In this document: piece after piece, positions 35,694 to 44,981 of the stretch
How positions within the stretch are numbered: position 1 is the stretch's first letter
Layout: the number at the start of each line of letters is the position of its first letter
Assembly: GCA_002702655.1 (NCBI GenBank)
Contig: PABB01000054.1
Location: 80,360 to 144,359 of the forward strand
DNA: 64,000 bases
DNA from: Planctomycetaceae bacterium
GTDB lineage: Bacteria; Planctomycetota; Planctomycetia; Pirellulales; Lacipirellulaceae
Direction: 5' to 3'
Position numbers and translations under genes: made by a program
Notes under the pieces: model-generated
What the model saw: the letters and a program-made list of their open reading frames with translations, nothing else
The model's database searches: none
Told to the model about the DNA's origin: nothing

Positions 35694-37829
35694 ATGAGCG
35701 TCAATCCCTACGCCCCCTGCCCCTGCGGCAGCGGCAAGAAGCTGAAATTCTGCTGCTCGGATCTGGTTCACGAAATCGAGAAGATCGACAAACTGATCCA
35801 GGCCGATCAGCCTCGGGCCGCGCTTGCCAAGTGCGAGCAACTGCTGACCAAGTCGCCGGATCGGGCGTCGCTGCTCGACATGGCGACCATGCTCAAGCTG
35901 TCGCTCAACGACGAAGCGGGCGCCGCGGAACTGGTCGAAAAATTCCTGGCCGCTCACCCGGACAGTCCCACGGCCCACTCCCAGGCGGCGCTGCTGGCGG
36001 CCAGTCGCGAGGACGCCGCCGCGGCGATGGCCGAAGTGCAAATCGCGCTGGAACACTGCGAGCAGCAAATCCCGCAACGGCTGCTGGAGGCGCTGGGCGC
36101 CGCGGGCCACGCGGCCCTGCTGTCTGGCGACATTGTCGCCGCGCGGGCGCACCTGCTGCTGTACGCGGGGATCGCTCCCGAGGAGGACAACCAGGCGGTC
36201 GAGCTGCTGCTGCGGATGAATATGCAGTCGGGCCTGCCGCTGCTGTTGCGCGAGCCGCTCAACCTGCAGGACAAACTCGCAGGCGATGACAAAGCGGCGC
36301 AGGCGTCCTTTGACGAGGCCATGCAGCTTGCCCAGCGCGGTCTCTGGCGACGCGCCGCCGACGCATTCGCCAAGCTGCAAGCAAGCGCCGGCGCCGATCC
36401 GGCGGTCGTCTACAACCTGGCCCTGTGCCGCGGCTGGTGCGGCGATCGCGAGCAGTTCGCGGCCGGCCTGCACCAGTACGCCAAGCTCGACGCCCCGTGG
36501 GACGATGCCGTCGAGGCCGAGGCGCTCGCGCAATTGGTGGGCGCCGACGAGGGCGGGGCGACGATCGACACAGTTTGCCTGGCGTACCCTGCCGACGACG
36601 CCGACGTGGTTGCCGAGCGACTCGCCAGCGACAAGCGGGTGGAGACGTACCCCGTCGACCCCGAAACATTCGAGCCCAACGAAGAAACGCCGCCCCGCAG
36701 CACGTACTTGCTGCTCGATCGGCCGGCGCCCGAGTCCGGCGTCGATATCGCCATGGATCGGGTGCCCAACGTGCTGGGGTTTGTGTCGCTGTACGGCAAG
36801 CGGACCGACCGACCGGCCATGCTCAAGCTGACGACCGACGACGATCAGCTGTTCTCCGTCGTCACGGGTTTGTTGAGCGAAATCGTCGGCGACGCGATCG
36901 GCGCGGAACAGTCGCGGGAAACGCTGGCACAGAAATCGGCAGCCGAAGAGGCGCTGAGCTGGCGGTGGCGTCTGCCGGACGACACTCCGCCGGCGCACCG
37001 CCGCGAGCTGCTCCGCGCCCGCCGGCAGCGCGCGATCATGGAGGACTGGGTCGAAACCCCGCAGGGCGCCCTCGACGGCAAGACGCCGCAGGACGTCGCT
37101 GGACAGGCCAAGCTGAAGATCCCGCTGGCCGCGGCCGTACTGATTCTGGAACAGGCCGCCGTCGATCCGCGCGAGCGCGAAATGTTTGCGTCGCTGCGCG
37201 AGAAGCTGCAGTTGCCGGCGGCCGAGCCGATCGACCCCGCCAGCACTGATCTCGACACGTTGCCGCTGGTCCGCGTACCGCGGCTGCAAATTGACAAGCT
37301 CGACGGCGACCAACTCCACCGCATGGTCGATCGCTGCACGCTGGGCGGCGCCACGGTCGCCACGGTGTTTGTCGCCCGTGAACTGCTGTCGCGCGACGAG
37401 CCGTTCGACGCCAAGCGGCGCGCCTATCAGCAGATCATCCGCAGCGAGTCCGATCCCGATGAAGCGCTCGTTTGGCTCGACAAGGCCAAACAAGACGCTG
37501 CGGCCGCCGACGCCAAAGTCGGCGAGTGGCTGTTGATGGAACTGCAGATCCAACTGGAACGCGCTGACGCCGCGGGCGTGCAGACAGCGCTGCACGGTAT
37601 TGCCGAGCGCGAGGCTCAAGAACCGGAAGTGGCCCGAGCGGCCTACGAACTGCTGTACCGGATGGGGTTGGTCCAACCCGCCGGTGCGCCCGGAGCCGAA
37701 CCGATGGTCGACGAGGCCCGGCTGGATGGAGCCGCCCCGTCGGCGTCGGCTTCCAAGCTATGGACTCCCGACGGCGCCGACGCACCAGCGGCCGGCGGCC
37801 CGGCGAAACGGGCGATCTGGACCCCGTAG
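35694..37829 (+). CDS. SEC-C motif protein with TPR-like repeats
   Basis: 711 residues from the ATG at 35694. The N terminus is a SEC-C zinc motif, C9-P-C11-GSGKKLKFC20-C21, as at the end of SecA. Helical repeats follow (about 40-330), with TPR-like spacing, then a mixed domain with charged helices and a C-terminal Ala/Pro-rich tail. No signal peptide or membrane segment. The SEC-C motif binds zinc and often contacts protein or ribosome partners. It starts 111 bp after tal and ends 19 bp before ribD. Confidence 0.8.
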   Translation: MSVNPYAPCPCGSGKKLKFCCSDLVHEIEKIDKLIQADQPRAALAKCEQLLTKSPDRASLLDMATMLKLSLNDEAGAAELVEKFLAAHPDSPTAHSQAALLAASREDAAAAMAEVQIALEHCEQQIPQRLLEALGAAGHAALLSGDIVAARAHLLLYAGIAPEEDNQAVELLLRMNMQSGLPLLLREPLNLQDKLAGDDKAAQASFDEAMQLAQRGLWRRAADAFAKLQASAGADPAVVYNLALCRGWCGDREQFAAGLHQYAKLDAPWDDAVEAEALAQLVGADEGGATIDTVCLAYPADDADVVAERLASDKRVETYPVDPETFEPNEETPPRSTYLLLDRPAPESGVDIAMDRVPNVLGFVSLYGKRTDRPAMLKLTTDDDQLFSVVTGLLSEIVGDAIGAEQSRETLAQKSAAEEALSWRWRLPDDTPPAHRRELLRARRQRAIMEDWVETPQGALDGKTPQDVAGQAKLKIPLAAAVLILEQAAVDPREREMFASLREKLQLPAAEPIDPASTDLDTLPLVRVPRLQIDKLDGDQLHRMVDRCTLGGATVATVFVARELLSRDEPFDAKRRAYQQIIRSESDPDEALVWLDKAKQDAAAADAKVGEWLLMELQIQLERADAAGVQTALHGIAEREAQEPEVARAAYELLYRMGLVQPAGAPGAEPMVDEARLDGAAPSASASKLWTPDGADAPAAGGPAKRAIWTP

Positions 37830-37848
37830 TCTCCTCACCGACGCCGCC

Positions 37849-38955
37849 ATGCCGCCGACCGAAGCCGACCAGCCGCTGATGGCTCGCGCGCTGCAACTCG
37901 CCCGCCGTGGCGAGGGGCGCGTCGAACCCAACCCGATGGTCGGCTGCGTCATCGTCCGCGACGGCCAGATCGTCGGCGAGGGCTGGCATCAACGATTCGG
38001 CGGTCCGCATGCCGAGGTGGAAGCGCTCGCCGCCGCGGGCGCCGCGGCCCGGGGCGGCACGGCGTACGTCACGCTCGAGCCCTGTTGCCACCACGGCAAG
38101 ACGCCGCCCTGCACGGCCGCGCTGATCGACGCCGGCGTCACCCGCGTCGTGGCGGGTTGCACCGATCCCAACCCGCAGGTGGCAGGCCAGGGCTTGGCCC
38201 AACTTGCCAAGGCCGGCGTGCAAACCGCTGTCGGCATTGCCGAGGACGAAGCGGCGGACCTGATCGCCCCGTTTCGCAAACTCATGCAGCAGGGTCGACC
38301 GTGGATCATTGCCAAATGGGCGATGTCGCTCGACGGCAAGATCGCTGCGGCCGACGGCTCCAGCCAGTGGATCAGCGGCCCCGAGTCGCGTGCCGAAGTC
38401 CACAAGCTGCGCGGCCGCGTCGACGCCGTGCTCGTGGGCCGCGGCACAGCCCGGCGCGACGATCCGCTGCTGACCGCGCGGCCCCCGGGACCGCGCACGC
38501 CGGTGCGAATCGTGCTCGACTCGCAGGCGACGCTCTCGTTGGAGAGCCAGCTCGTGCGGACGGCTGGGGACGGGCCAGTCATCGTGGCCGCCTCGCGGCA
38601 GGCGTCATCGCAGCGCATCGCGGCGCTCGAAAAGCAGGGCGTCGAAGTGCTCTCGCTTTCCGAGCAAGATCACGCCGCCCGGTTCGAATCACTCCTGGCC
38701 GAACTCGGTCGCCGGCACATGACCAACGTGCTGGTGGAAGGGGGCGGCCAGGTATTTGGCTCGCTGCTGGCGCTGGGGGCGATTGACGAAGTGTACGCCT
38801 TCGTCGCGCCCAAGTTGCTGGGCGGCGCCGCGGCGCCCGGCCCCGTCGGCGGGGCGGGGGTCGCCGGGATCGACGCCGCGATCCACCTCGCCGCCCCCGA
38901 AATCATGCCATTCGGCAACGACGTGCTGATTCGCGCTCGCGTGCGCCACGATTAG
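37849..38955 (+). CDS. ribD: Bifunctional riboflavin deaminase/reductase RibD
   Basis: 368 residues from the ATG at 37849. Two domains: a CDA-like deaminase with H54-A-E56 and PCC (78-80) plus C88 as zinc ligands, and a DHFR-like reductase (from about 150, WAMSLDGKIAAADGSSQWISG and VLVEGGGQVFGSLL). It carries out deamination and ring-sugar reduction in riboflavin synthesis. The SEC-C gene upstream is 19 bp away, so co-transcription is likely. No other rib gene or FMN riboswitch is seen nearby. Confidence 0.95.
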   Translation: MPPTEADQPLMARALQLARRGEGRVEPNPMVGCVIVRDGQIVGEGWHQRFGGPHAEVEALAAAGAAARGGTAYVTLEPCCHHGKTPPCTAALIDAGVTRVVAGCTDPNPQVAGQGLAQLAKAGVQTAVGIAEDEAADLIAPFRKLMQQGRPWIIAKWAMSLDGKIAAADGSSQWISGPESRAEVHKLRGRVDAVLVGRGTARRDDPLLTARPPGPRTPVRIVLDSQATLSLESQLVRTAGDGPVIVAASRQASSQRIAALEKQGVEVLSLSEQDHAARFESLLAELGRRHMTNVLVEGGGQVFGSLLALGAIDEVYAFVAPKLLGGAAAPGPVGGAGVAGIDAAIHLAAPEIMPFGNDVLIRARVRHD

Positions 38956-38995
38956 TCCGCCGTCCCCACTGCGAACTGCCTCCACCAGGTTTGCC

Positions 38996-40054
38996 ATGTC
39001 GGAACCGGAAACCGCCGCCCCGTCGCCAGGCGAACCGCCATCCCCCGCGGCCGCAGCGCCGCCGCCCAAGGCGGTGCACGACTATCTCGTCTACGCGCTG
39101 TCGCTGCCCGAGCGGGCGGTCCGTTCCACGGTGGGCGTCGCCGGCGGTGCGCTGCGCGAGTCGGCCGGCTTGCTCGTGCCGCAGGCGCTGCGCGACAGCC
39201 AAACCTATCGGTCGCTGGTGCAGCAGACGCTCGACTTTCTCGTGGAGGACGTCGGCAACGTGCCGCGCGCCGAGTCGGCCGGCGACGCCCCGCCGCGGGT
39301 GGACGACTACGTGGCTCGCAAAACTGTCGGCAATTTTGTCGAAATGGCCGGGCTCGCCACCCTGCACCTGTCGCCGCTCGTCGTGCTGGCCATCGTCAGC
39401 GACGCGGCCTACGGCTCCAAGGCGTACCTCAAGGAATTGGCCGACGAACTGCGCCGCGAGGGCGTCATCGCGCCGCAGTCGTCGATCGACAACGCCGGCG
39501 ACCTGCTCGACGCGGTCGCCAAGACCGCGGGGGTAGCGTCGGTTGCGTTCGACACGCCGCCGCTGTCGGTCGACGGGCTGCGCGAAACGGTCGAGAATAC
39601 GCTCCGTTCGGCCCGCGAGATCGATCTGTCCGACACCCTGCCCCGCACCGAAGTCGAACGCATGTGGTCCGAGCTGCGCGGCCTGGCCGAGCAGGAAAAC
39701 GTCTCCCTGCTGGAAGTCGGCGGCGCCGTGACGTTGCACACGCTTGACCGCGTCGGCGCCGTGGCCAAGGGCGCGCTGTCCACGGTCCGCGTCGCCGGCA
39801 CGCTGCTTGATCGGCACGTGCTGGATCACTATCGCACGGCGCTCTCCGCCATCCACAACGACGGCTACTACGTAACCCTCGCCAAAGTGAGCGGCCCGTA
39901 CATTGACTCCGTCTGGCAGAATTTCTCCACGGACCAATCCACGGTCACGGCCGATCTGCTGAGCGGCAAGCTGATCGGCCAGGCCGCCGACGCCGTGACA
40001 CGCTGGCTGGGCTGGCGCGGCGCCAACGACCAACCGCCGCAGCCGTTGCCCTAG
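38996..40054 (+). CDS. Unknown protein, probably membrane-associated
   Basis: 352 residues from the ATG at 38996. It begins with a Pro/Ala-rich stretch, then amphipathic and hydrophobic helices (GLATLHLSPLVVLAIVSDAAYGSKAYLKELADEL, about 120-152; VGGAVTLHTLDRVGAVAKGALSTVRVAGTLLD, about 240-271). No signal peptide, metal motif or enzyme signature was seen. It follows ribD by 40 bp and converges with oxyR, 13 bp between their stops. The family is not recognised. Confidence 0.7.
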   Translation: MSEPETAAPSPGEPPSPAAAAPPPKAVHDYLVYALSLPERAVRSTVGVAGGALRESAGLLVPQALRDSQTYRSLVQQTLDFLVEDVGNVPRAESAGDAPPRVDDYVARKTVGNFVEMAGLATLHLSPLVVLAIVSDAAYGSKAYLKELADELRREGVIAPQSSIDNAGDLLDAVAKTAGVASVAFDTPPLSVDGLRETVENTLRSAREIDLSDTLPRTEVERMWSELRGLAEQENVSLLEVGGAVTLHTLDRVGAVAKGALSTVRVAGTLLDRHVLDHYRTALSAIHNDGYYVTLAKVSGPYIDSVWQNFSTDQSTVTADLLSGKLIGQAADAVTRWLGWRGANDQPPQPLP

Positions 40055-40067
40055 CGGGGCCCGGCGC

Positions 40068-40961
40068 TCAATCTTTCATCGCGCCAGCGCCGTGCGCTTT
40101 GAGCGTCGCGCGGAATTCGGCGACGACCGGATGCGCGCGGCGGAACCGATGCCAAATCACGCCAATGGCCCGCGTCGGCTTCGCCCCGGCGACCGAACGG
40201 TACACCCGCTGGCGGCTGCGATCGCCAGCGCGGGCCATTTCCGGCACGAACGCCAAACCGTATCCCAACGCCACCAACTCCAGCACCGTCGCCAATTGTC
40301 CCCCGCGGCACGCGACGCGCGGCGGGCATTCGCGCTGCCGGCAATAGGTCACCACTTGTTCGCCCAGGCAGTGCTCCTCGCTGAGCATCACGAATGGCTC
40401 GCGGGCCAGCTCCGCCGCCGTGATCGTTTTCTTCTTCGCCAGCGGGTGCTTGGCCGGCAGCGCAACCAGCAACTCTTCGCGAAACAACTGTTCGGAATGC
40501 AGCGGCGCCGCGTCGATCGGCAGCGCCACGATTCCCACGTCCAAGTCGCCGGCGGTGCAACCCTGCACAATCTCCGCGGTCAGATCCTCCACCACGCTTA
40601 CCTCCACCGGCCCGTACGCTCTCTCAAACGCCTTGAGCACCGGCGGCAGGAGGTAGGGGGCGATCGTCGGAATGGCGCCAACCCGCAGGTGCGGCGGCAG
40701 GTTGGCCCCCTCGCAGACGACCTGCTGTGCCTCGTCGACCTGCGACAAGATCGCCGCGGCACGCTCGTACAATCGTTCGCCGGCCGGAGTCAACGCGATC
40801 CGCCGGGCCGAACGATCCACCAGCGTCGTGCCCAGGTTCTGCTCCAGTTTGGCGATTTGCTGGCTGAGCGACGGTTGAGTCACTTCGCAGCGCTCGGCGG
40901 CTCGCGTGAAGCTCTTCAGCTCCGCGACGGCGACGAAGTACCGGAGTTGGTGCAGTTCCAT
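40068..40961 (-). CDS. oxyR: LysR-type peroxide sensor OxyR
   Basis: 297 residues. N-terminal winged HTH (MELHQLRYFVAVAELKSFTRAAERCEVTQPSLSQQIAKLE) and LysR substrate domain. The redox Cys pair is conserved as C198 and C207 in SEEHCLGEQVVTYC, nine apart, just as in the E. coli protein (C199/C208). So the sensor disulfide is likely formed by peroxide. No catalase or peroxidase gene is adjacent, so it acts at other loci. It is minus strand, alone; meaB starts beyond a short gap in the same orientation. Confidence 0.92.
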   Translation of the reverse strand: MELHQLRYFVAVAELKSFTRAAERCEVTQPSLSQQIAKLEQNLGTTLVDRSARRIALTPAGERLYERAAAILSQVDEAQQVVCEGANLPPHLRVGAIPTIAPYLLPPVLKAFERAYGPVEVSVVEDLTAEIVQGCTAGDLDVGIVALPIDAAPLHSEQLFREELLVALPAKHPLAKKKTITAAELAREPFVMLSEEHCLGEQVVTYCRQRECPPRVACRGGQLATVLELVALGYGLAFVPEMARAGDRSRQRVYRSVAGAKPTRAIGVIWHRFRRAHPVVAEFRATLKAHGAGAMKD

Positions 40962-41046
40962 GGCATAAACTCTTCCGACAACGCCCGCTTAGCGTGCCTG
41001 CGGATTGGCGGCGCCCTCTTCGGATTCTGGGCGCATTGATGAGTGG

Positions 41047-42123
41047 TTACTCGCTACGCGGCTCTTCGCCCACGCCGAACGCGGCCAGCAATCGCGTCGC
41101 GGCCACCTCGGCTGGCAGTTCGCTGTCGATGACCGCGGGCTCCAACTCCGCCCGCAGCTCGCGCACGCTCGGATGACTCTCGAACGCGGCCAGCAGCCGG
41201 TCGCGCACGATGGCCCGCAGCCAGTTCAGGTTTTGCCGCTGACGTCGCTGCTCCAATTCGCCGGAATCGCGGCGTCGCGCGATGCACGTTTCGACGGCGT
41301 CCCACACGTCGCCGATGCGCAAACGCTCGCGAGCGCTGCAGGTGATCACCATCGGGGCGTCGTCGCGACGACTGCCGATGCTGTCAATCGCGTTGCGATA
41401 CTGCCGGGCGGCCACGTCCGCCGCCCGGGCGTTCGGGCCGTCCGCTTTGTTCACTGCGATCACATCGACCAGTTCCAGGAGCCCGCGTTTGATTGCCTGC
41501 AATTCGTCGCCGGCCGTCGGCAACATGAGTGCGAGAAAACAGTCGGTCATGTCGGCGACCATCGTCTCCGACTGTCCCACGCCGACGGTTTCGATCAGCA
41601 CCACGTCGAACCCGGCGGCCTCGCAAACCAGCAGACTTTCGCGCGTCTTTTGGGCCACCCCGCCCAGCGTGCCGGCCGAGGGCGCCGGGCGGATGTACGC
41701 CGCAGGGCTGGCGGCCAACTCTCCCATGCGGGTCTTGTCGCCCAAGATGCTGCCGCCGGTCACTGTGCTGGAGGGATCGACCGCCAGCACGGCCACGCGA
41801 CGGCCGGCGTCGATCAGGTGCTTGCCCAGTACGTCGATAAAGGTGCTCTTGCCGACGCCTGGCACGCCCGAGATGCCGACCCGCGTCGCGCCGCCGGTGG
41901 CCGGCATCAACTCCGTGAGCAGTTGCTGGGCCAACTGGTGATGGGCCGGGCGGTTCGATTCGATCAGCGTCAGCGCCCGGGCCAGCATGCCGACATCACC
42001 AGCGCGCACGCCCGCCACATAGTCTTCCAGGGAGAGTTCGCGGCGAACGGGCGGGCGGGCGGACACGGCAACCAGGGGCGGCGGGAGCGGACGGGGAAAC
42101 AATCGCCGCACCGACGGCGACAA
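41047..42123 (-). CDS. meaB: Methylmalonyl-CoA mutase-associated GTPase MeaB
   Basis: 358 residues. G3E-type P-loop GTPase: GVPGVGKST at 86-94, a DPSS segment (VLAVDPSSTVTGGSILGDKTRM), VLIETVGVGQSE, and the VNKADG base-specificity motif. MeaB protects and loads methylmalonyl-CoA mutase and related B12 enzymes. No mutase gene lies within the window. It lies 27 bp downstream of the second yjbQ on the same strand. Confidence 0.9.
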   Translation of the reverse strand: MSPSVRRLFPRPLPPPLVAVSARPPVRRELSLEDYVAGVRAGDVGMLARALTLIESNRPAHHQLAQQLLTELMPATGGATRVGISGVPGVGKSTFIDVLGKHLIDAGRRVAVLAVDPSSTVTGGSILGDKTRMGELAASPAAYIRPAPSAGTLGGVAQKTRESLLVCEAAGFDVVLIETVGVGQSETMVADMTDCFLALMLPTAGDELQAIKRGLLELVDVIAVNKADGPNARAADVAARQYRNAIDSIGSRRDDAPMVITCSARERLRIGDVWDAVETCIARRRDSGELEQRRQRQNLNWLRAIVRDRLLAAFESHPSVRELRAELEPAVIDSELPAEVAATRLLAAFGVGEEPRSE

Positions 42124-42150
42124 CCTCTTCGCTCCACTGTAGCCGGTGAG

Positions 42151-42570
42151 TCACTCGCCCCACAGGGTGGCAATCACGCGGCGACGACCGCCGCGGTTGC
42201 GGTGCTCGCACAGGTAGATTCCTTGCCACGTCCCCAACAGCAGCCGGCCCTGCCCCACAGGGATCGACAGCGAACAACCCAACAAAGCCGATTTCACGTG
42301 AGCCGGCATGTCGTCCGGGCCCTCGCACGTGTGGCGATAGGGGAAATCTTCTGGAGCAATCGCCGAGAAGGACGACTCCAGATCCACCGGCACGTCGGGG
42401 TCGGCGTTCTCGTTGATCGACAGCGACGCGGACGTGTGCTGCAGAAACAGGTGCAGCACGCCGACGGTGAGCGAACGCAGCTCGGGCAGTTCGCGAACCA
42501 CCTCGTCGGTCACGAGGTGAAAGCCGCGCCGCTGGGCCGGCAATTCGATCTGGCGCTGAATCCAGGGCAT
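42151..42570 (-). CDS. YjbQ/UPF0047 family protein (second copy)
   Basis: 139 residues, whole family length. FLQHTSASLSINENADPDVPVDLESSF and RHTCEGPDDMPAHVKSALLGCSLSIPVGQGRLLLGTWQGIYLCEHRNRGGRRRVI are diagnostic. It differs from the copy at 12844 in its His/Asp motif layout, so they are not recent duplicates. The gene is 27 bp ahead of meaB and probably co-transcribed. Confidence 0.9.
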   Translation of the reverse strand: MPWIQRQIELPAQRRGFHLVTDEVVRELPELRSLTVGVLHLFLQHTSASLSINENADPDVPVDLESSFSAIAPEDFPYRHTCEGPDDMPAHVKSALLGCSLSIPVGQGRLLLGTWQGIYLCEHRNRGGRRRVIATLWGE

Positions 42571-43033
42571 GACGCATTCAAGGGACGTGCTAGCAGATTG
42601 CCGCCCCGGCGAGGTGTGCGAATTACGGGAATTTCATCTTGCGCGTGTGCGATTTCGGCAACCCGAAGGCCGCTGCGCAAAGCAACTCAACCCAGAGCCT
42701 ACAGTTTCTCGCGTGGCGCCGAAATCGCCCTGCAAATCAGGGAATGTCAAGTGGAAAAAACTTGACTTGCCATACTGACTGGCAATAATCCCTTCATCGA
42801 AATTAAATTCGACCTTCACAACCTGCCAACAAACTCCCCCCGGCCGGCAAACGCCGGCAGTTCTTCGCGGCAGGCCAAGTTGCGGGCGCCGAGCCCTGCT
42901 CGACTTCCGCAGCATCGATCCGGCAACGCACAGACCAACGCGTTGCGGTCAGACAATCGAAGGTCGGAACCGGTACATAGAGGCAAATTTAGCCTACACC
43001 CTCAGCACACGAGTTTGAAAGGTACTCCCCGCC
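42571..43033. other. Intergenic region holding the 42.75-kb promoter and dyads
   Basis: 463 bp between yjbQ (minus) and the 76-codon gene (plus). It holds two tandem dyads and a promoter (42746-42789). The remaining 240 bp before the start codon would be a long leader; nothing else is visible. Confidence 0.5.
42746..42789 (+). promoter_or_regulatory. Promoter overlapped by two tandem dyads
   Basis: TTGACT (42762-42767), 16-base spacer, AATAAT (42784-42789): a good sigma70-like pair. GTCAAGT (42746-42752) and ACTTGAC (42760-42766) form one dyad with a 7-base centre. TTGCCA (42767-42772) and TGGCAA (42780-42785) form the next, also with a 7-base centre, across the spacer. The second dyad looks like a repressor operator. 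Confidence 0.5.
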
Positions 43034-43264
43034 ATGCCCGATCCCACGCTGAAGAACGTTTTCGAAGCCATCCTGAAGTACGGACACGACGAGGACTTCG
43101 CTCCCCGTGCCGGCTCCGACTTCAAGGCGACCCAGGCCCCCGCAGGTTCCCGCGAGAAGCTGGAAGTGCTCGCTGATCGCGTCCGCTCGGGCCAGCCGTT
43201 GTGGCACGAGGACGACCGCTGCGATTACAGCGGCTTGACCGGCGCCGTGCGGCCCCGCGACTGA
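43034..43264 (+). CDS. Small conserved-looking protein, unknown
   Basis: 76 residues from the ATG at 43034, with a weak purine-rich site upstream. It reads SREKLEVLADRVRSGQPLWHEDDRCDYSGL; similar short proteins with 'GQPLWH..DD' occur in planctomycetes by memory. No signal peptide. The gene has its own promoter region (42746) and an intrinsic terminator (43313), so it is a free-standing unit. Function unknown. Confidence 0.7.
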   Translation: MPDPTLKNVFEAILKYGHDEDFAPRAGSDFKATQAPAGSREKLEVLADRVRSGQPLWHEDDRCDYSGLTGAVRPRD

Positions 43265-43312
43265 TCAGCCCCCCGCTGACGGGGGTCTGGCAACCGAAGA
43301 TTCGATCCATGA

Positions 43313-43350
43313 GCCCGCTGCAGCCTTCACGGCTGCAGCGGGCTTTCCGT
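43313..43350 (+). terminator. Intrinsic terminator after the 76-codon gene
   Basis: Perfect 13-bp arms at 43313-43325 and 43331-43343 with a 5-base loop, followed by TTTCCGTTT. A smaller CCCCC/GGGGG hairpin lies at about 43270-43286, just after the stop. Confidence 0.75.
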
Positions 43351-43421
43351 TTGAATGGCCAGAAGCTTGCCCTGAATAGCTGCGTAGCCGTCATGGCCCA
43401 GCGACGTCAGCCGCGCTCACG

Positions 43422-43625
43422 CTAGGCGCTGCGGGCCAGCTCGGTAGAAACGGGGGGTGCGACCGCGACCGGCGAGAACGGCTCCAACTCGTCACGCAGC
43501 ACGAGCATGTCTTTCGGGGCTTCGATCCCCAAACGCACCTTATCGCCCGCCACGCGGACAACTGTGATCACGATTGAATCGCCCAGCCGAATGCGCTGAG
43601 CCTCCTTCCTGGACAGCACTAGCAT
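43422..43625 (-). CDS. csrA: Carbon storage regulator CsrA
   Basis: 67 residues. CsrA binds GGA motifs in message leaders and alters their translation and stability. The sequence MLVLSRKEAQRIRLGDSIVITVVRVAGDKVRLGIEAPKDMLVLRDEL is family-typical, with R44-like arginines replaced partly by Lys. The tail is extended (Pro/Ala/Val-rich, about 17 residues). AAGGAGG lies seven bases before the ATG. The promoter at 43673-43701 serves it. No flagellar gene is near. Confidence 0.95.
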   Translation of the reverse strand: MLVLSRKEAQRIRLGDSIVITVVRVAGDKVRLGIEAPKDMLVLRDELEPFSPVAVAPPVSTELARSA

Positions 43626-43672
43626 ATCAAAACCTCCTTGTCGCCCGCGACGGGTATTGTGAACGTGCGTAT

Positions 43673-43701
43673 ACTATACCCAGGCACGCACGGCGGGGCA
43701 A
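43673..43701 (-). promoter_or_regulatory. Promoter of csrA
   Basis: On the minus strand: TTGCCC (43701-43696), 17-base spacer, TATAGT (43678-43673). The start codon lies 48 bp downstream, with AAGGAGG between. A good match in GC-rich DNA. Confidence 0.6.
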
Positions 43702-43773
43702 GCCGGCGCGGGCGATGATATGTACAAAATGACAGATAAATGGGGCAAGCCGCTAGCTGGGGCGGGATTCGCG

Positions 43774-44079
43774 CTACGCGGCACAACTCAGGCAGGACTC
43801 GATGGCGGGCGGCTCCAACAGGGCGGTGCGCTGCAAGCGCTGCCCGTCGGCGCCGTAAAACAGGATGGTGTTCCCCCGCGTTTCCCAAATCGCCGTCAGT
43901 CGCACGGCGCGCGGCCCATGCAGGCAAAAATACAGCCCGCATGGCTGTCCGGCTTGGGTCAGGACCCGTTGGGCCAGGGGATATTGCTGGGGATCTAGCG
44001 ATTCAAACTTGCTTAGCGTCTCGGCGATGAAGGTGCGAAGTTGTTCGTAACTGGATATGCGAATTGAACTTTCGTGCAT
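43774..44079 (-). CDS. Small protein with Cys-rich tail, unknown
   Basis: 101 residues from the ATG at 44079. No signal peptide. The middle reads YPLAQRVLTQAGQPCGLYFCLHGPRAVRLTAIWETRGNTILFYGADGQRLQ, suggesting alternating strands, and it ends ESCLSCAA. It resembles small planctomycete proteins by memory, without a name. It lies upstream of csrA on the same strand, with about 150 bp between, including the csrA promoter. Confidence 0.65.
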   Translation of the reverse strand: MHESSIRISSYEQLRTFIAETLSKFESLDPQQYPLAQRVLTQAGQPCGLYFCLHGPRAVRLTAIWETRGNTILFYGADGQRLQRTALLEPPAIESCLSCAA

Positions 44080-44323
44080 CTGGCTGATTGCTGAGGTCGA
44101 TTCGGGGCTACGGTCTCGCCAGGCATCGCCCGCGAGTTTTCCGGTCGCGGAACCTGGGGGCTTTGGCGACCAATTACCTTATCGGTAGATTCTGGCGGTC
44201 GCCTTCACCGCCGTCGCCCACAAAGTGACGACTGGCGTTCTTAGGGGCGCAACAAAGCCGCGCGACTTGATCCATGCCGCGCAGGGTCATTAGCAGAAAG
44301 ACACCAGCACGGGATCGTTTGAC

Positions 44324-44953
44324 TCAGCCGCGATCGTCCGGAAAGATCCCGGCGCCAAAACCTTCGTTGGGCAGGCTCTCTTCTTGAGAAATCGGCGCAG
44401 GGCCGGCGGTCGCTTCGCGTCGTCCTGCACTGCCGTCGCGCGCACCGTGCGGCGCCCGTTGGCGATGCCCCTGATCGACTCGCGTTTCGCCGTGTCGCCT
44501 GTCAGCGCCGCGTTGCGCTGGTTTGCGATCGTGATAGTCGCCGTCGAAATCGTCGTACCGCGACACGTAACCCGGTTCCTTGGACCGCTCCAGTTCCGAT
44601 TCGTACTCCCGCACGACATGCTCTTGAATCATCTCGCGACACGCCGAATTGATCGGGTGCGCGATGTCGGCATAAAGCTTGGCCCGGCCGTCGGAATCAG
44701 TCGGCACATTGTCCATGGAAAGCTGCCGACCGCACTGATTGCAGTACGGCGCCCGCAAATGATTCTTCATGTTGCAGTGCGGACAATGTGCCGTGAGCTT
44801 GCGGCTGGGCATCGCCACGAACGGCCCGGTGGCGCCGTCGATGATCTTCAGATCGCGCACGACGAAACAATTATCGAACGTAATCGAGCAGAACGCCTTG
44901 AGGCGTTCACCCGGTTCGTCCATCAGTTTGATGCGTACCTCGGTAATCTGCAC
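44324..44953 (-). CDS. spoVG: SpoVG-like protein with zinc-ribbon insertion
   Basis: 209 residues from the GTG at 44953, eight bases after AAGGAG. The SpoVG fold is split: [52 protein letters not shown] (1-52) and [23 protein letters not shown] (96-118) enclose a zinc ribbon with C57/C60 and C71/C74. The last 85 residues are charged and disordered-looking. SpoVG is an RNA/DNA-binding regulator in firmicutes. ispE lies 28 bp upstream on the same strand. Confidence 0.9.
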   Translation of the reverse strand: MQITEVRIKLMDEPGERLKAFCSITFDNCFVVRDLKIIDGATGPFVAMPSRKLTAHCPHCNMKNHLRAPYCNQCGRQLSMDNVPTDSDGRAKLYADIAHPINSACREMIQEHVVREYESELERSKEPGYVSRYDDFDGDYHDRKPAQRGADRRHGETRVDQGHRQRAPHGARDGSAGRREATAGPAPISQEESLPNEGFGAGIFPDDRG

Positions 44954-44981
44954 GGCGGTTCTCCTTGCCTCGCAGGCGACG

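Noticed and set aside
35658-37676. 672-codon minus frame inside the SEC-C gene
   Set aside because: Shadow; Gln/Arg/Val-rich with no motif, while the plus frame has an intact SEC-C motif.
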